Below, piece by piece: positions 8,878-15,733 of a DNA stretch of 64,000 nucleotides. The notes under the pieces were generated by a model, which made no database searches, was not told the DNA's origin, and was given only the letters and a program-made list of their open reading frames with translations. A program made the translations under genes and the position numbers. Origin of the DNA: Pseudomonas fluorescens (GTDB lineage Bacteria; Pseudomonadota; Gammaproteobacteria; Pseudomonadales; Pseudomonadaceae); contig NZ_LVEJ01000029.1 in the NCBI RefSeq assembly GCF_001648775.1, positions 1-64,000 of the forward strand. The letters run 5' to 3'. The first letter of the stretch is position 1, and each line of letters begins with the position of its first letter.

Positions 8878-9663
8878 TTGCTAATCGAGTCCCGCCGCCG
8901 CGCCTATTTGAACGCCATGCAGGTGGTCAACTGGCTGCCGCGCACCGAATTGCCCTTCGCCGCGCCGTCGCGGCCCGAGCTGCTGGACATGCCCGAGCCG
9001 GAGGTAGAAACGCCGGTGGTGCTCGCGCCGCAGGCCGAAGCACCTGTGCAGCCTGTCGCGCGGCCGAGCGAGCGGCCGAAGATCGAAGTGCCGCGCCCTT
9101 CGCTGGCCAGTACGCGAACCAACGCCAAACCGGTGGAAGAGGCCGACGACACGCCAGTCGTCGCCAAACCGGCGCCGGTGCCGCCACCGCGTTTCGCTTT
9201 GCAACTGCTGCGTGCCGGGCGCTGCCTGCTGCTGGTCGAGTTACCCACAGGCGAACCGTTCCAGAGCCGCGATCCTGCTTATTTGTTGCTCAAAGACATG
9301 CTGCGCGCCGCTGGTCTGCCGGATGCGCCGCAAATCGTCGGCGAGCCAGTGCGCTGGCCGTGGCTCAATCGCGGCACCATGGATCAGGGCCCGGAAGCGG
9401 CGCGTGACTTTGTGCAGGGTTTCCTTTCGGTACAAATGGAAGCCGCACCGTGTGCCTGTCTGTGGCTGATCGGCCTGCCGGCGGTGCGTTTTGCCGGTGA
9501 AGCGGATGCCGAAGCATTCAATCGTGAATTGCAGATCGAAGGTCTGGGCTCGGCCTGGGCCATTCCCGGTCTGGAATTGTTAATGGAAGAGCCACAGCGC
9601 AAGGCCGCTGTGTGGCAAGCCATGCGTCGGCTGATGGCGCGCTGGAAAGAATCGAATGAGTGA
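8878..9663 (+). CDS. Proline-rich protein of unknown function upstream of rimI
   Basis: About 261 residues from a TTG start (LLIESRRRAYLNAMQVV); an ATG at 8917 would give 248. I favour the TTG because the ESRRRAYL segment looks like family sequence, but no clear ribosome-binding site precedes either start. Residues about 30-100 form a low-complexity linker rich in Pro, Ala and Glu. The C-terminal part (about 110-260) is a compact domain with FALQLLRAGRCLLLVELPTG and several Trp residues. I do not recognise a catalytic motif. The stop overlaps rimI by 8 bp, so the two are co-translated, a pairing that appears conserved in pseudomonads. Some annotations may call it a TonB-like or hypothetical protein because of the Pro-rich linker; I see no TonB box or anchor. 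Confidence 0.75.
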   Translation: MLIESRRRAYLNAMQVVNWLPRTELPFAAPSRPELLDMPEPEVETPVVLAPQAEAPVQPVARPSERPKIEVPRPSLASTRTNAKPVEEADDTPVVAKPAPVPPPRFALQLLRAGRCLLLVELPTGEPFQSRDPAYLLLKDMLRAAGLPDAPQIVGEPVRWPWLNRGTMDQGPEAARDFVQGFLSVQMEAAPCACLWLIGLPAVRFAGEADAEAFNRELQIEGLGSAWAIPGLELLMEEPQRKAAVWQAMRRLMARWKESNE

Positions 9664-10108
9664 CGCTGTATCGTTCCGCCCGATGACCGAGGCGGATCTG
9701 GAAACCGTGCTGAAAATCGAGTACGCCGCTTACAGCCACCCGTGGACTCGCGGGATTTTTCTCGACGGTTTGGGCAAGTACCAGATCTGGCTGATGTTCG
9801 AAGGGCAGCAACAGGTCGGGCATGGTGTGGTGCAGATCATTCTCGATGAGGCGCATCTGCTCAATATCACCGTCAAACCGGAGAATCAGGGGCGCGGGCT
9901 GGGCTTGAAGTTGCTCGAGCACCTGATGTCGCGGGCGTATGCGGCTTCTGCGCGAGAATGTTTTCTGGAAGTGCGTGACAGCAACACTGGCGCGTTCAAG
10001 TTGTATGAGCGTTATGGCTTCAATGAGATTGGCCGGCGTCGGGATTATTATCCGGCGGTGGGTGGGCGTGAAGACGCGGTGGTCATGGCCTGCACCCTCG
10101 TTGACTGA
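9656..10108 (+). CDS. rimI: Ribosomal protein S18-alanine N-acetyltransferase RimI
   Basis: A 150-residue GNAT-fold acetyltransferase. The acetyl-CoA loop is visible as VKPENQGRGLGLKLLEHLM (about residues 76-94; Q/R-x-x-G-x-G/A pattern). The C-terminal RimI signature is EVRDSNTGAFKLYERYGFNEIG, which includes the conserved Asn and Tyr. RimI acetylates the N-terminal alanine of ribosomal protein S18. The gene overlaps the upstream Pro-rich protein by 8 bp and is followed immediately by a REP pair, so it ends this small operon. Length and motifs are normal for the family. Confidence 0.95.
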   Translation: MSDAVSFRPMTEADLETVLKIEYAAYSHPWTRGIFLDGLGKYQIWLMFEGQQQVGHGVVQIILDEAHLLNITVKPENQGRGLGLKLLEHLMSRAYAASARECFLEVRDSNTGAFKLYERYGFNEIGRRRDYYPAVGGREDAVVMACTLVD

Positions 10109-10122
10109 CTGTCCTTAACAGC

Positions 10123-10216
10123 TTCGCGAGCAGGCTCGCTCCCACATTGGATTCAATGGCGTTCACACATTTTGTGCGTACCCCAAAACCCCTGTGGGAG
10201 CGAGCCTGCTCGCAAA
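10123..10216. repeat. REP pair (REPIN), inward type with longer spacer
   Basis: The arm TTCGCGAGCAGGCTCGCTCC is followed about 50 bases later by its inverse, TGTGGGAGCGAGCCTGCTCG. It is located between rimI and the convergent acidic-protein gene. The arm order is as at 3719 and 62763. Confidence 0.88.
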
Positions 10217-10239
10217 AGCGTCCTGTCAGGCAGCGAAGA

Positions 10240-10644
10240 TCAGCGGTTACCATCCAGCGGATCGCGCCGCGCCAGCTCCGCCTCATCAAGTCCATTGCCG
10301 CCGCCGATGTCATCCTCGTCGACAATGCTCAAATCCCAATCCGCCTGATTGCCTTCACCCGCTTCCTCGGCATCCCGCGCGCCATCCTCATGAATCAGCG
10401 TCTCCGGGCTCAGGTCATCGTCAGTCGGCTCATGGTCGCTGACCGAAGCCCCGGTCATGCCCGCCTCACGCACGCGCTCATCGGGCATCAACTGCTCGCG
10501 TTCACGTTCCGGGATCTCATCACCGATTTTCGCGCTCGGCTCGTCTTCATCGAAATCCAGCTCATGCACCGAACCCATGCGGTCTTCGTTATCATCGATG
10601 GGTTCCGGTTGCACGGCATCGTAAGGGCGTCGTGAATCAGTCAT
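10240..10644 (-). CDS. Small highly acidic protein of unknown function
   Basis: A 134-residue, strongly acidic, low-hydrophobicity protein. Asp and Glu are spread throughout (DDNEDRMGSVHELDFDEDEP near the start, SIVDEDDIGGGNGLDEAEL near the end), and I see no cysteine. It has no signal peptide or membrane segment and is probably cytoplasmic and largely disordered. The start is well supported by GAGGA six bases upstream. I do not recognise a domain. A hypothetical gene also occupies this place between rimI and the carbonic anhydrase in P. aeruginosa as I recall, so it is likely a conserved Pseudomonas protein rather than a spurious frame. Confidence 0.75.
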   Translation of the reverse strand: MTDSRRPYDAVQPEPIDDNEDRMGSVHELDFDEDEPSAKIGDEIPEREREQLMPDERVREAGMTGASVSDHEPTDDDLSPETLIHEDGARDAEEAGEGNQADWDLSIVDEDDIGGGNGLDEAELARRDPLDGNR

Positions 10645-10785
10645 GGCAATTCCTCATACTGTGGGCCTTACTTAGGTGGACTCACCGGGCACACGAGAAT
10701 TCCAATGAAATCACTTGCGCTGGCGGCGTGACCCCGACGGGCGGTCGTCTGTCATACCTGCGCATCTTTCTTGAGGCCTTACAGC

Positions 10786-11430
10786 ATGCACGACTTACAA
10801 GACCTGATTGATAACAACGAGCGTTGGGCTGACGCGATCACCAAGGAAGACCCGGATTTCTTCGCCAAACTGGCCCGCCAGCAAACGCCGGAATATCTGT
10901 GGATCGGCTGTTCCGACGCACGCGTGCCGGCCAACGAAATCGTCGGCATGCTGCCGGGCGATCTGTTCGTTCACCGCAACGTCGCCAACGTGGTGCTGCA
11001 CACTGACCTCAACTGCCTCTCGGTGATCCAGTACGCGGTGGACGTGCTCAAGGTCAAACACATCCTCGTCACCGGCCATTACGGTTGCGGCGGTGTGCGC
11101 GCGTCGATGCAGGATCGTCAGTTTGGCCTGATCGACGGCTGGCTGCGTTCGATCCGCGATCTGTATTACGAAAAACGCGAAGAACTGGCCAAGTTGCCGA
11201 CCGAAGAGGAGCAGGTTGATCGCATGTGCGAGCTCAACGTGATCCAGCAAGTGGCCAACGTCGCCCACACCAGCATCATCCAGAACGCCTGGCATCGCGG
11301 GCAGAGCCTGTCGATCCACGGTTGCATCTACGGCATCAAGGATGGCCGCTGGAAAAGTCTGAACACCACCATCAGTGGTTTCGAGCAATTACCGCCGCAG
11401 TATCGTCTGCGTCCGGTCGGCGCGGTGTAA
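10786..11430 (+). CDS. can: Beta-class carbonic anhydrase
   Basis: A 214-residue beta-carbonic anhydrase that interconverts CO2 and bicarbonate in the cytoplasm. The zinc ligands and catalytic dyad are plain: CSDARVP (about residues 42-48; Cys plus the Asp-Arg pair) and HYGCGGV (about 98-104; His and Cys). The chosen ATG has a GAGG about 7 bases upstream; an in-frame TTG 15 bases earlier is less likely. Length fits the E. coli Can type. It stands alone, convergent with the SET-domain gene after a 20-base gap. Confidence 0.95.
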   Translation: MHDLQDLIDNNERWADAITKEDPDFFAKLARQQTPEYLWIGCSDARVPANEIVGMLPGDLFVHRNVANVVLHTDLNCLSVIQYAVDVLKVKHILVTGHYGCGGVRASMQDRQFGLIDGWLRSIRDLYYEKREELAKLPTEEEQVDRMCELNVIQQVANVAHTSIIQNAWHRGQSLSIHGCIYGIKDGRWKSLNTTISGFEQLPPQYRLRPVGAV

Positions 11431-11450
11431 CTCACTTTTCGGCGTACCTT

Positions 11451-11975
11451 TCAGCGCAAGCCGGAATGCCGCCAGCGCTGCAGGAAGTGATGGCCTTCCA
11501 GGCTGGGTGGTTCGTTGTAGCCGGTGATCCACCCTCGGCAACGCGGCGAACCGCAACCGCAGGCGAATTGATGCAGCAGTTTGTCTTCGGTGGCGGTGTA
11601 ATCCATGGTCAGGCGTTCGCCGCTGTGGATATCTTTCAAAGCCCACAGCCACAATTCGCTCATGTCGAGAAACACGTTGGGATCGCAGGCGTGTTCGATC
11701 AATCCGCAAAAGCGTGGGTCGTAGAGGTGAATGCCCGTCAGCAGTTGGCGGGTCTGGCGGCAGCGATAGGGCAACAGCTGGCCTGAAAACCTGCACATCC
11801 GCCGGTTTTGCAGAAACTCACTACGCGCCACGACCCCCGTTGGGGTGCCATAGCCGTCCTGAACGATTTCGTAGTCGCTGCTGGAGGGGAACCCGAGGCG
11901 CACGGGCAGGCCGGCGAAGGGATAAATGCCTTCGCTGTCGCGTGGTGCAGGTTGCGCCATGACGTGGGTATTCAT
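11451..11975 (-). CDS. SET-domain protein (putative protein-lysine methyltransferase)
   Basis: A 174-residue SET-domain protein. The core is readable as GLIEHACDPNVFLDM (the NHSCDPN-like motif), then SGERLTMDYTATED (GEELTYDY-like), then the post-SET zinc motif CGCGSPRCRGWI. SET enzymes transfer methyl from S-adenosylmethionine to lysine side chains. They are typical of eukaryotes but occur in scattered bacteria, where substrates are mostly unknown. The start is set by AAGGA six bases before the ATG; the frame extends upstream without a ribosome-binding site. It is convergent with the carbonic anhydrase gene and alone on its strand. The substrate cannot be inferred from context. Confidence 0.85.
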   Translation of the reverse strand: MNTHVMAQPAPRDSEGIYPFAGLPVRLGFPSSSDYEIVQDGYGTPTGVVARSEFLQNRRMCRFSGQLLPYRCRQTRQLLTGIHLYDPRFCGLIEHACDPNVFLDMSELWLWALKDIHSGERLTMDYTATEDKLLHQFACGCGSPRCRGWITGYNEPPSLEGHHFLQRWRHSGLR

Positions 11976-12081
11976 TGCGATCCTTGTCGCCGGGAGGCGA
12001 CTTTCCTTGGAGTGACGTCCTGTCATTACTGCAATGTTATTACTTGGATCCAATCCTCTGCTATTAGGTATAGCCGGTCTA

Positions 12082-12097
12082 CTGTCAGATCTGACAG
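12082..12097. repeat. Perfect 16-bp palindrome
   Basis: CTGTCAGATCTGACAG is a perfect palindrome about 107 bp before the start codon of the SET-domain gene. It could be an operator for a dimeric regulator, or chance. No matching copy was noticed elsewhere in the window. Confidence 0.4.
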
Positions 12098-12111
12098 GCG
12101 ATTTAGACGCT

Positions 12112-12141
12112 TTCCCGCGTCAGCATTGGCTGACACGGGAA
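12112..12141. terminator. Hairpin downstream of the secreted-protein gene
   Basis: TTCCCGCGTCAGC, loop ATTG, GCTGACACGGGAA: a 13-bp stem with one mismatch. It lies 13 bases past the stop of the minus-strand gene ending at 12155. It lacks a clear T-run, so it may be a weak terminator or an mRNA-stabilising stem. Confidence 0.5.
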
Positions 12142-12154
12142 CCACGCTTAACGA

Positions 12155-13357
12155 TTACAGGTGCGGTGCGGGGATTGCGGCGGCTGGCAAGGGCGCCTGC
12201 AGTTGCTTCAGTTGCGCTTTGATAGGCGTGGTCGCGCACTTGGCAGTGGCCTGTTCCGGGGTCAGGTTGCGGATCGAGGTGTAGAACAGCTCGCAGGTTT
12301 TGACTTTCTGCGTGACCTGCCAGGTCTGCGTGCAACTGTTTAGCGTCGTTTGCGGATCGCTGCCCGGCTTGCTGCCCATGCCGGCCTGCCAACAGGCGGC
12401 GCTCAAATCCTGGCCCATGACCTTCAGGCCCGCGGCATCGGCCTTGGCTTGCGCATCGTCGCCGGTGTAGCTCTTCGGGTCGGCGGCGTACCAGATGTAG
12501 CTCGGGTGGTTGGAGCCCAGCACCGGCACCTTCACGCCTTCGCTCGGGCTGATGGTCGCCAGGCCCAATACATTCACCGTCGGCCCGTATTGTTGCTTGA
12601 TCCAGTTACGCACCGGTGCGCCGAAGGCGACCATCGGCAACGTCGTGCCGCTGGCGGTCTGGCTGAACTGCTTGACCAGCGTGGTCTGGTAATCCTTGAA
12701 GTAGTCATAGACGCCTTCCAGATCGCTGCCGGCGTTGGACGGCGCAGCGATCGGGGCGATATCGATGATGGTCTGATAAGCCGGCGTCTGCGCGGCTGGA
12801 ATGCCGTTGTCGGTCAGCAGCGTGGCCCAGCGGTCGGTGGTGTTCGAACGCAGATAATCCTGCGCCTGGGTCAGCGAGTAATCCGGCGGGAAGTGCAGCA
12901 ACTCGACACTTTTACGATTTTCCAGGGCCATGCCCAGCGGCAGGAACAGATACCAGCTGTAGGCCCACTTACCGTCGGCGTTGAGTTTGCTGGCGCCGGT
13001 GTAGGCCAGATCTCCCGCATCCAGCAGCGCCGACAACGGTTTGTCGTAACCTTTCGGCACGCCAGTGATTTCGGCGTAGAGCTGGCCGTTATCGGTTTTC
13101 ACCAGCACCTTGGCGTCGGCATAACCATCGCGTTGCACGCTCTGCGACAGGTAATGGGCGACGGTCTGTTCCAGCGTCCAATTGCGGAAGCAGATCACGT
13201 TGCAGTTGTTGGGGTAAGCGAAGAGGCGGGTGACGCGCTCCGTGCTGCCCAATTTCAGATCGACATCGGCGTGGGCCGCCGCGCTCAGTGTCAGCGCGGC
13301 GAGGGCCAGGGCGGTGGGGGCCAGTGTTGTAGGAATAAGTCCTGCGAGTTTGAACAT
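12155..13357 (-). CDS. Secreted/periplasmic protein of unknown function
   Basis: A 400-residue protein with a clear Sec signal peptide (MFKLAGLI..., hydrophobic core about residues 8-25, cleavage likely after SAAAHA, residue about 30). The mature part has several cysteines, including the close pair NNCNVICF and three near the C-terminus, so disulfides are likely. AAGGA precedes the ATG with good spacing. I do not recognise the family and see no catalytic motif. It lies 120 bp downstream of, and on the same strand as, the Tat-exported acid phosphatase, so the two may be co-expressed and act on a common extracellular substrate. That is inference from position only. Confidence 0.8.
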   Translation of the reverse strand: MFKLAGLIPTTLAPTALALAALTLSAAAHADVDLKLGSTERVTRLFAYPNNCNVICFRNWTLEQTVAHYLSQSVQRDGYADAKVLVKTDNGQLYAEITGVPKGYDKPLSALLDAGDLAYTGASKLNADGKWAYSWYLFLPLGMALENRKSVELLHFPPDYSLTQAQDYLRSNTTDRWATLLTDNGIPAAQTPAYQTIIDIAPIAAPSNAGSDLEGVYDYFKDYQTTLVKQFSQTASGTTLPMVAFGAPVRNWIKQQYGPTVNVLGLATISPSEGVKVPVLGSNHPSYIWYAADPKSYTGDDAQAKADAAGLKVMGQDLSAACWQAGMGSKPGSDPQTTLNSCTQTWQVTQKVKTCELFYTSIRNLTPEQATAKCATTPIKAQLKQLQAPLPAAAIPAPHL

Positions 13358-13476
13358 GCTCAGATCCTTTTCAGCGTGGGTTCCCCGCGTATCGGGGGCG
13401 CCTCATAGTGGATCAGCCGCGTTTGCCAGAGAAGCCGTCATGGGCAGATTTTTGCGCAAACTCGCAGGGCTCATTT

Positions 13477-15180
13477 TCAGACTGGAAAATGCAGGGCGTT
13501 GGTCAGATCACCCATGGGTTTCTGGCCTCGGGCGATCATCGCCTCGTCACGTTGCTTGAGGCCATCAAGGGTTTCCAGTTGAAAGACGCGGGTGATCAGT
13601 CGCAGGATCGATGCGGTGTCGTAGACGGTGTGGTCCACCGTGCCCTTGCGCGCAAACGGCGACACCACCAGCGCCGGCACCCGCGAACCCGGGCCCCAGC
13701 GGTCGCCCTTGGGCGGTGCGACGTGGTCCCACCAGCCGCCGTTTTCGTCGACGGTCACAATCACCACCATGTTTTGCCACTGCGGGCTTTCGCGCAGCAC
13801 CTTCAATGCGCGGACGATGTGCCGGTCACCGGACGCCACGTCGGCATAACCGGCGTGCATGTTCAGATTGCCCTGGGGTTTGTAGAAACTCACCGCCGGC
13901 AGCTTGCCCGCTTCGGCATCAGCGAAGAATTTGTTGCTGCTCGACTCGTCCCCCAAACCGGCATCGCGCAAGCGTTTTTGACGTTCGTCCGGGTTTTCCG
14001 GGCCTTGCTGTTTGAAGTAGTTGAACGGCTGATGGTGATACTGGAAGTTGGGGATTTTCGGAATGCCGCCGGAATCCTTGTACTGCTCCAGCGTTGCCTG
14101 CCACGCACCGGCGTACCACGCCCAGTCGATATTCTTCTTCGACAGCTTGTCGCCGATGTGTTCGTGGGTCTGCGGCACCATGACGTTGGGCAGATCCGCT
14201 TTGGAATACGCCGGGCGCTCCGGGTCGCGAATCCAGGTTGGCCAGTAGGGCGGGGCGAGCGTGTTGACGCCGAAGCCGTCCGGGGTCAGCGCACTCGGGC
14301 CGAACTGCGGTGGGCCGGTCATGGCGCTGGCGGGGGATTGTTCCAGCGGCTTGAGGCGTGGATCAGCAGGATCGTCGCTTTGCAGCGCGGCAATCTGCGA
14401 CTTGGCCACGGAGTTGGCCACATCCGGATAAAACGGCGCGGTGGCGCTGATCAAGTATTGGTGGTTCAAGAACGAGCCGCCGAATGCGCCCTGAAAGAAG
14501 TTGTCGCACAGCACGAACTCCTGCGCGACGTCCCACAGCCGCAGGGAATATCGGCTCTGCGCGTAATGGCCCATGGTCAGGCCACCGGAGTCGGCCCAGG
14601 CGACGAAGCCGTCGTTCTTGCCGCCGTTGATCTGCATCTGGTTCTGATAGAACACGTGCCACAAATCGCGCGTTACCAGGCCGAACGGCAAGTCTTCACC
14701 GTTCGGACCTTTGAGGGCGAATGGCGCATTGGGCAGGTTTTCCTGAAACTGCGTGGCGCTGGGGTAAGTCACGCCATCGAGAGTTTGCGGGCCGATCTGC
14801 AAGGTCCCGCCCCAGACGGGCGGCAGGGTTTGCAGCAGCGAGCCGTCGCGATCGCGTTGCTGGTATTCGGCGGGCTTGAGCGCTGACAGCGGTTTTTCGA
14901 CACCGGGGAAATCACCGAACAGGTTATTGAAGCTGCGGTTCTCGGCGTAAATCACCACCACGGTTTTCACTTGGTCGCGCAGGGCTTTGTCCAGCTCGGC
15001 TGGCGTCAGCGGGCGCTCCGCCGGTTTGCCTGGTTGATCGCTGGCGCTGCCACACCCGGCCAGCGTGGCACCGACACCGAGTACCGCGACGCCACCGAGG
15101 AAGCGGCGGCGACTGGTGTCGGTGGGGTTGTTGGAATCAGCGCAGGAGGGTGTCTCGATACCGTCTGTGTCGTCGCTCAT
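13477..15180 (-). CDS. Tat-exported lipoprotein acid phosphatase / phosphoesterase family (AcpA/PLC type)
   Basis: A 567-residue phosphoesterase-family (PF04185-like) enzyme related to AcpA acid phosphatases and bacterial phospholipase C. The N-terminus carries a twin-arginine motif, SRRRFLGG (about residues 23-30), followed by a hydrophobic stretch and a lipobox-like LAGC. This suggests Tat export and lipid anchoring. Catalytic-type motifs include YAENRSFNNLFGDFPG near residue 80 and the late VIVTVDENGGWWDHVAPP, a metal-binding Asp/Glu/His block. It hydrolyses phosphate esters outside the cytoplasm. Substrate choice (nucleotides, phospholipid head groups or others) is not decided by sequence. 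The secreted unknown protein follows on the same strand. No Pho box was looked for rigorously. Confidence 0.85.
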   Translation of the reverse strand: MSDDTDGIETPSCADSNNPTDTSRRRFLGGVAVLGVGATLAGCGSASDQPGKPAERPLTPAELDKALRDQVKTVVVIYAENRSFNNLFGDFPGVEKPLSALKPAEYQQRDRDGSLLQTLPPVWGGTLQIGPQTLDGVTYPSATQFQENLPNAPFALKGPNGEDLPFGLVTRDLWHVFYQNQMQINGGKNDGFVAWADSGGLTMGHYAQSRYSLRLWDVAQEFVLCDNFFQGAFGGSFLNHQYLISATAPFYPDVANSVAKSQIAALQSDDPADPRLKPLEQSPASAMTGPPQFGPSALTPDGFGVNTLAPPYWPTWIRDPERPAYSKADLPNVMVPQTHEHIGDKLSKKNIDWAWYAGAWQATLEQYKDSGGIPKIPNFQYHHQPFNYFKQQGPENPDERQKRLRDAGLGDESSSNKFFADAEAGKLPAVSFYKPQGNLNMHAGYADVASGDRHIVRALKVLRESPQWQNMVVIVTVDENGGWWDHVAPPKGDRWGPGSRVPALVVSPFARKGTVDHTVYDTASILRLITRVFQLETLDGLKQRDEAMIARGQKPMGDLTNALHFPV

Positions 15181-15327
15181 GTCTCAGCCCGTTTTGCTTA
15201 AATGTTTCAGTATGTTTCGGGCGGACGCTAGCAAGGGGATGTGACGGTTGGGTTACAAATGGTGCGGTGTCTAGCGCCCTTAAGCACTGCTAGACTGCTG
15301 CATTAATGAATCTGGCCAAGGTGCTCC

Positions 15328-15618
15328 ATGAAGCCTTCCACTGCTCTTGATTTGCAACGCGTTGCTATCCGTGAGGTTGTCGGAAGATTCCGTGTGGCCA
15401 ATCCCCGTGTATTTGGCTCCGCCGCACTGGGGACTGATCTGGAAGGCAGTGATCTTGATATATTGGTCGATCCACTTCCCGGTACCACCTTGTTCGATCT
15501 CGGCGGCCTGCAAGTGGAGCTCGAGGACTTGTTAGGCGTGACTGTCGATCTGCTGACACCAGGAGATCTACCGCTGAAGTTTCGGCAGCAGGTTCTGGAT
15601 CAGGCTCGTCCCGTATGA
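15328..15618 (+). CDS. MNT-type nucleotidyltransferase (MntA-like antitoxin)
   Basis: A 96-residue minimal nucleotidyltransferase. The core is FGSAALGTDLEGSDLDILVD (about residues 30-49), with the GS-x10-D-x-D pattern of the NTase fold. Proteins of this type (MntA) are encoded with HEPN RNase toxins and neutralise them by AMP/ADP-ylation. AAGG sits just before the ATG. The stop overlaps, in ATGA fashion, a start that matches a HEPN partner, but that partner is cut to 18 codons (next entry). The gene is therefore probably an orphan antitoxin, still with an intact active site. Confidence 0.85.
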   Translation: MKPSTALDLQRVAIREVVGRFRVANPRVFGSAALGTDLEGSDLDILVDPLPGTTLFDLGGLQVELEDLLGVTVDLLTPGDLPLKFRQQVLDQARPV

Positions 15619-15671
15619 TCGAAAACCGGCTCGGCGATTACCTCGAACAGTCGCTCTGCCTGAGCTTCTGA
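15615..15671 (+). pseudogene. Truncated HEPN-domain toxin remnant
   Basis: The reading starts at ATG 15615, overlapping the mntA-like stop by four bases. It reads MIENRLGDYLEQSLCLSF and then stops. The opening resembles the usual start of HEPN partners of MNT genes (xRLxDYLEHI...), whose full length is about 110-120 residues. The family R-x4-6-H catalytic motif is missing. I infer an internal deletion that joined the first about 12 codons to unrelated sequence. There is no downstream remnant before the hairpin at 15696. Confidence 0.6.
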
Positions 15672-15695
15672 CTGCACTTTCCGCCGAGCAGAATT

Positions 15696-15725
15696 GATTG
15701 CATCTGCCCGGAGGCAGATGCAATC
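15696..15725. terminator. Perfect 13-bp hairpin between the MNT remnant and atoE
   Basis: GATTGCATCTGCC, loop CGGA, GGCAGATGCAATC. It lies between the convergent MNT/HEPN remnant and the fatty-acid transporter. The stem is perfect but neither side has a strong T-run, so it may be a terminator or a relic of the event that deleted the toxin. Confidence 0.5.
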
Positions 15726-15733
15726 GAATCAAC

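Noticed and set aside
13408..14886. 492-codon open frame on plus, opposite the acid phosphatase
   Set aside because: Antisense shadow of a Tat-exported phosphoesterase with clear motifs.
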